64,000 bases of DNA from Cerioporus squamosus (taxonomy: Eukaryota > Basidiomycota > Agaricomycetes > Polyporales > Polyporaceae): positions 62,001 through 126,000 of the forward strand of contig JABYQS010000094.1 in assembly GCA_022592435.1 (NCBI GenBank). The letters are read 5' to 3'. A model generated the notes under the pieces. The model was given only the letters and a program-made list of their open reading frames with translations, was not told the origin of the DNA and made no database searches. Positions 61,036 through 64,000 of the stretch are shown piece after piece (the first letter of the stretch is position 1; every line of letters begins with the position of its first letter). Both the position numbers and the translations under genes were made by a program.

Positions 61036-61748
61036 GGTGGAGGCTGGAGGGAAGGAGCGGATGAATAAGTTTGGAGGACGACCGGTATCACTTGAATGCT
61101 GGGTGAAGTTACTGCGGCTAGGTGTGTTGCTCGGTTGTGTTCGCGCTTAAGGTTACTAGTCCATCCACCTTGCGCATCTGTCCACATATATAAAGCAGGA
61201 GGAGGCAGGATCGCTCAAAGTGATCGGGCTAGAAGCGCCTCCGCCGCAACGCTCTAAAACATCTGCACACTTCACAGGGCATGCTCTTTCGGTCCGAGTA
61301 GAACGCGTCGGCAATGCGCGTCGGCGTGGCTGAGAGCAAGGTCATCAGGCGAACCTCCATGGTCCGAGGCGGAGGACATACCGATAGAGTCGGTTAAAGG
61401 GCTCGGTCCGACTCTGCATAGACGCTTCACGGGTTCTAATACGTTCGCCGATACCTTCGAAGAGGTACATCGAGTCGGGTGTCGGAGTATAGGCTCACTT
61501 GCAATCCCGAGGAAGTCAGAGTTAGGGTAGCCGTCATCAGCCGGTGGAGAGACGTACCTAGTACGCGCAGGGCGGGTATGTAACACGCACATCAGCACCG
61601 AGCGCTACTCCGCAAAGAATCATGGCTATGTAGCTGTAGCGAATTTGTCAAATTGCAAGCGCAGGAGCTACGACCTATACGGAGAATGTCAGTGCGGTGC
61701 ATGAGGGTGCATATCCGTCAGGTGATGGACCAACATTATTCAGGCATG
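61036..61748. other. Upstream flank of antiporter copy 3
   Basis: About 700 nt. Contains the duplicated flank (similar to 58200-58570), a TATATAAA-like AT patch at 61188-61195, and the 3' end region of the methyltransferase gene. No other coding sequence. Confidence 0.5.
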
Positions 61749-62594
61749 CTAGTCTTTCTTGACGAACCGTCCAACCCGGTGCCAGAAGAGATGCTCCTCT
61801 TCTTCACCATCCTTGCCCCAGACGCTAGCCTCCTTCCACGCATCCATCTTTGCCACCCACACATGCGTCGGACGGTCAAGGCGGCAGCCGTCAAACGCGT
61901 GCTTCCATACGGGCGTCCAGAATCGCTGCCACCAGGCGACGTCGTCCCTGTGGCTCAGGACGTGCTCGTAGAACACGAAGGTTCCTCCGGGTCTGAGCAC
62001 GTCCCGCACGAGCACCTCGAGAGTGCGCTCAGGGTCGGGAATTGAGCACAGAGTGAGAATGGAGATCATAGTGTCGACGGTGTTGGGGCCGCCCAAGGCT
62101 GAGACGATCAGTGAGACCTGCTCGGCGCCATAGGGCAATATGGTGAGGTTCCCAGCAGCCTCCGTAAATCCCTTGGTGGCGGCAAGAGTGCGGATCTCTG
62201 AATGCATGAGCGCGTTCGGCTCTAGAGCAATGTATTTCGTAACCTTCGTCGGGTCCAAGTACAGTGCGGTATGACCATGTCCTGGAGTGTCAGCCAAGAT
62301 TAATCAGCACCAGTGGACGAGTAGGACCACGTCCCAAGAAGACGTACCGGCCCCGATATCTAGTACAACATCATGCGAGTTCGCCCTAATGAGCTCTTCC
62401 TTGACCGGACGACCATTCTCGTCGACGCCGTTCCCGAACATCTTCCAAACATGGGACATGAAAATCCTCGAGATCTCGCGGGGATGTATGATCAGCAGAG
62501 GTGACTGTAAGACTGCAATGACTGTCGGCACGAAGGCCGCTTGAAAGGCGAGCCTCAAATCCTGAAGGATAGCGAATGCCGCAGAGATCCTCAT
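61749..62594 (-). CDS. Membrane-anchored class I SAM methyltransferase (METTL7-like)
   Basis: Two exons, 62594-62348 and 62281-61749, 259 residues. A hydrophobic N-terminal helix (LAFQAAFVPTVIAVLQSPLLI) is followed by FMSHVWKMFGNGVDENG, as in METTL7-like proteins. Motif I spans the intron: VVLDIGAGHGHTALYLD. Motif II is KYIALEPNA, and post-motif blocks are TMISILTLCSIPDPERTLEV and VLRPGGTFVFYEHV. WWQRFWTPVWKHAFDGCRLDRPTH is a family hallmark. Mammalian relatives methylate thiols at the ER or lipid droplets; the fungal substrate is unknown. Start: the first ATG upstream of the hydrophobic segment. Confidence 0.88.
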
Positions 62595-63157
62595 AGCGTC
62601 GTGGGGATGGGAAGGAAAGAAAGTGTTCCGCGTCAGTGCGAGCGAAGTATTTCAGATGGTCACATCGCGGTGCGTGTGACATGGTCTAAAAGTTGACTGA
62701 CTAGCAGAGGAGTGGTCATAGTACGGCTCTCCATGACCGCTTGCTATCTCGGCTACTCACCAGGGATGCTCTCAATCGAGCAGGTAGTAGATGAGTTCAC
62801 ATATCTGTCGGTTGCGAACGACTCGAATGGAGAGAACTGCAAACTCCAGGCCAAGGTCAGGGCTCAAACTGAGCCATATTAAGCCAAAGTTGTCGCACTC
62901 GTTAGCCAGAGTACAGAGCAGTTCAACGAAGTGCGATAAGAACAATCAATGCTCCTCTCGACGAAGGTTGGAAGTGGACAAGAAACCGTCAGGGAGCGCC
63001 TGAGCGAGACGCAACTTTAGGGCGTCTACATCCACCTCGGCCGCCCGCTCGGCGCGGTGGCAGGCCACTCTCCTCATCCTCAGCCTCGAACTCCTTGGCC
63101 CTTTGGCAAACATTGGCTCTACTTGTTTAGCCTGGGTCTTAGCTCTTCAAGATCTGC
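62595..63157. other. Divergent spacer between the methyltransferase and tafazzin
   Basis: About 560 nt with both promoters. No clear TATA box. A short upstream tafazzin exon may lie here: an acceptor-like TCTTAG at 63136-63141 precedes an in-frame LFKIC. Confidence 0.4.
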
Positions 63158-64000
63158 ATGGGCCTGCTGTCTCAGGCGACCGTGAGCGCCGTCGGACTCT
63201 TCAGCAAAGCACTTCTGAACGTCGGCTTCTGCTCCTCGGTGACCGTGAAGGGGTTGGAGAACCTGCTGAAGGCTCTGGAGGACGATGAACGTAACAAAGG
63301 GCGAGGCGTCGTTACAAGTGAGTTGATCGGACGCTTCTGCTCCCCGTACTCGTCATAACACGTCTCCCAGTGTCAAATCACATATCCACGTGAGCTACTC
63401 AGCAAGCTGGACTGCCGAGCAATGCACCTCATAGAAAGAGCAGGCTAGACGACCCAGTCGTTTGGGGAGTGCTTCCCGCACGGTTCTATCGAGACTCGCG
63501 AAAGACGCGGTGGACGCTCGGTGCCTCGGACATCATGTTCACGAATCCGTACGTTGCTACCTTGTCCACCGCACGCGCCTGCATACTCATTGCAGAGTGC
63601 TTACACCCGCTAGATAGTGTCTTTTCAACTTTCTTCCGCTACGGACAAGTCATCGAGACCTTCCGAGGGAACGGCATCTTCCAACCTGCAATTGACACGG
63701 CCATCGAGAAGCTGAACCGTGGCGAATGGGTGAGTGTCCCTGCTCAGGCGTCCGTGGGCACACCGTGTTCACGCGCAGCAAGATACATCTATTCGGCGAG
63801 GGCAAAGTCAACCAGGACTCCGGCGACTTCGGCAACCCGAACGCAGGACGTCTGCTGAGGTTCAAGTGGGGGATGTGCGTGGATGAACTCTGACGGACCG
63901 TGAACACCACGCTAACAATGCGCTCAGTGGCCGGATCATGATGGAGGCCCAGAGACCTCCAGTCATTATTCCCATGTGGCTAACTGGTACGTTGTTCCTG
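63158..64000 (+). CDS. TAZ1: Tafazzin (monolysocardiolipin acyltransferase), 3' end outside window
   Basis: Mitochondrial acyltransferase remodelling cardiolipin. Exons seen: 63158-63317, 63371-63389 (19 nt), 63444-63548, 63618-63729, 63783-63874 and 63928-63985, with the last donor GTACGT running to the window edge. Sequence: a hydrophobic N-terminus (SAVGLFSKALLNVGFCSSVTV), KGLENLLKALEDDERNKGRG, then catalytic HX4D as NHISTLDDP, split by an intron after NHIST. Then RKTRWTLGASDIMFTNP, GQVIETFRGNGIFQPAID, and the second acyltransferase motif FGEGKVNQD. GRLLRFKWGIGRIMMEA and PVIIPMWLTG complete the match. The start may be ATG 63158 or a short upstream exon. Confidence 0.92.

Overview
The window is eukaryotic and fungal. 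Almost every gene is broken by short GT-AG introns of about 50-65 nt, reading frames are GC-rich at third positions, and the gene set (ERG25, GPI18, AzgA permease, HET domain, fused URA2, Fur-type permeases, fungal SLATT) fits an agaricomycete basidiomycete, probably a wood-decay type. The organism is inferred from gene content and intron style only.

Layout. 1-2911: no convincing gene apart from one weak exon candidate. 2912-4093 (+): ERG25 sterol C-4 methyl oxidase, convergent with GPI18 (-, 6232-4642), a GPI mannosyltransferase. 9360-12440 (+): AzgA purine permease. 13597-15535 (+): HET-domain protein. 22933-15674 (-): the very large URA2 gene. 25073-26372 (+): SLATT two-TM protein. 27963-30024 (+): MFS drug-type transporter. 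31323-32601 (+): a small secreted protein and a tiny Cys-rich membrane protein. 33064-42569: a block of minus-strand paralogues, questin-oxidase-like / Fur permease / Fur permease / questin-oxidase-like, with a tRNA-Glu(CTC) inside it. 45096-43102 (-): MET17, with a decayed MET17 fragment beside it. 49689-46285 (-): a large protein built from repeated dsRBD-like units and a prion-like/poly-proline region. 50563-51657 (+): PhyH dioxygenase. 52118-61035 (-): three tandem CAX-type cation/H+ antiporters. 62594-61749 (-): a membrane-anchored methyltransferase. 63158 to the end (+): tafazzin, cut by the window edge.

The genes cover housekeeping steps (ergosterol, GPI anchors, pyrimidine synthesis, sulfur amino acids, cardiolipin remodelling), transport (purines, uracil/allantoin-type substrates, cations, drugs) and accessory self-recognition or unknown functions. 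The most unusual gene is the dsRBD-like repeat protein. The most unusual structures are a 13-nt micro-exon conserved in both Fur permeases, and the CAX trio with altered ion-binding motifs.

A caution for every reader: at least nine reading-frame breaks of one base occur in otherwise well-formed genes, including essential single-copy ones (URA2, GPI18). Most lie in short homopolymers. Uncorrected sequencing indels are the simplest explanation, so lesions in accessory genes should not be called pseudogenisation without read-level checks.
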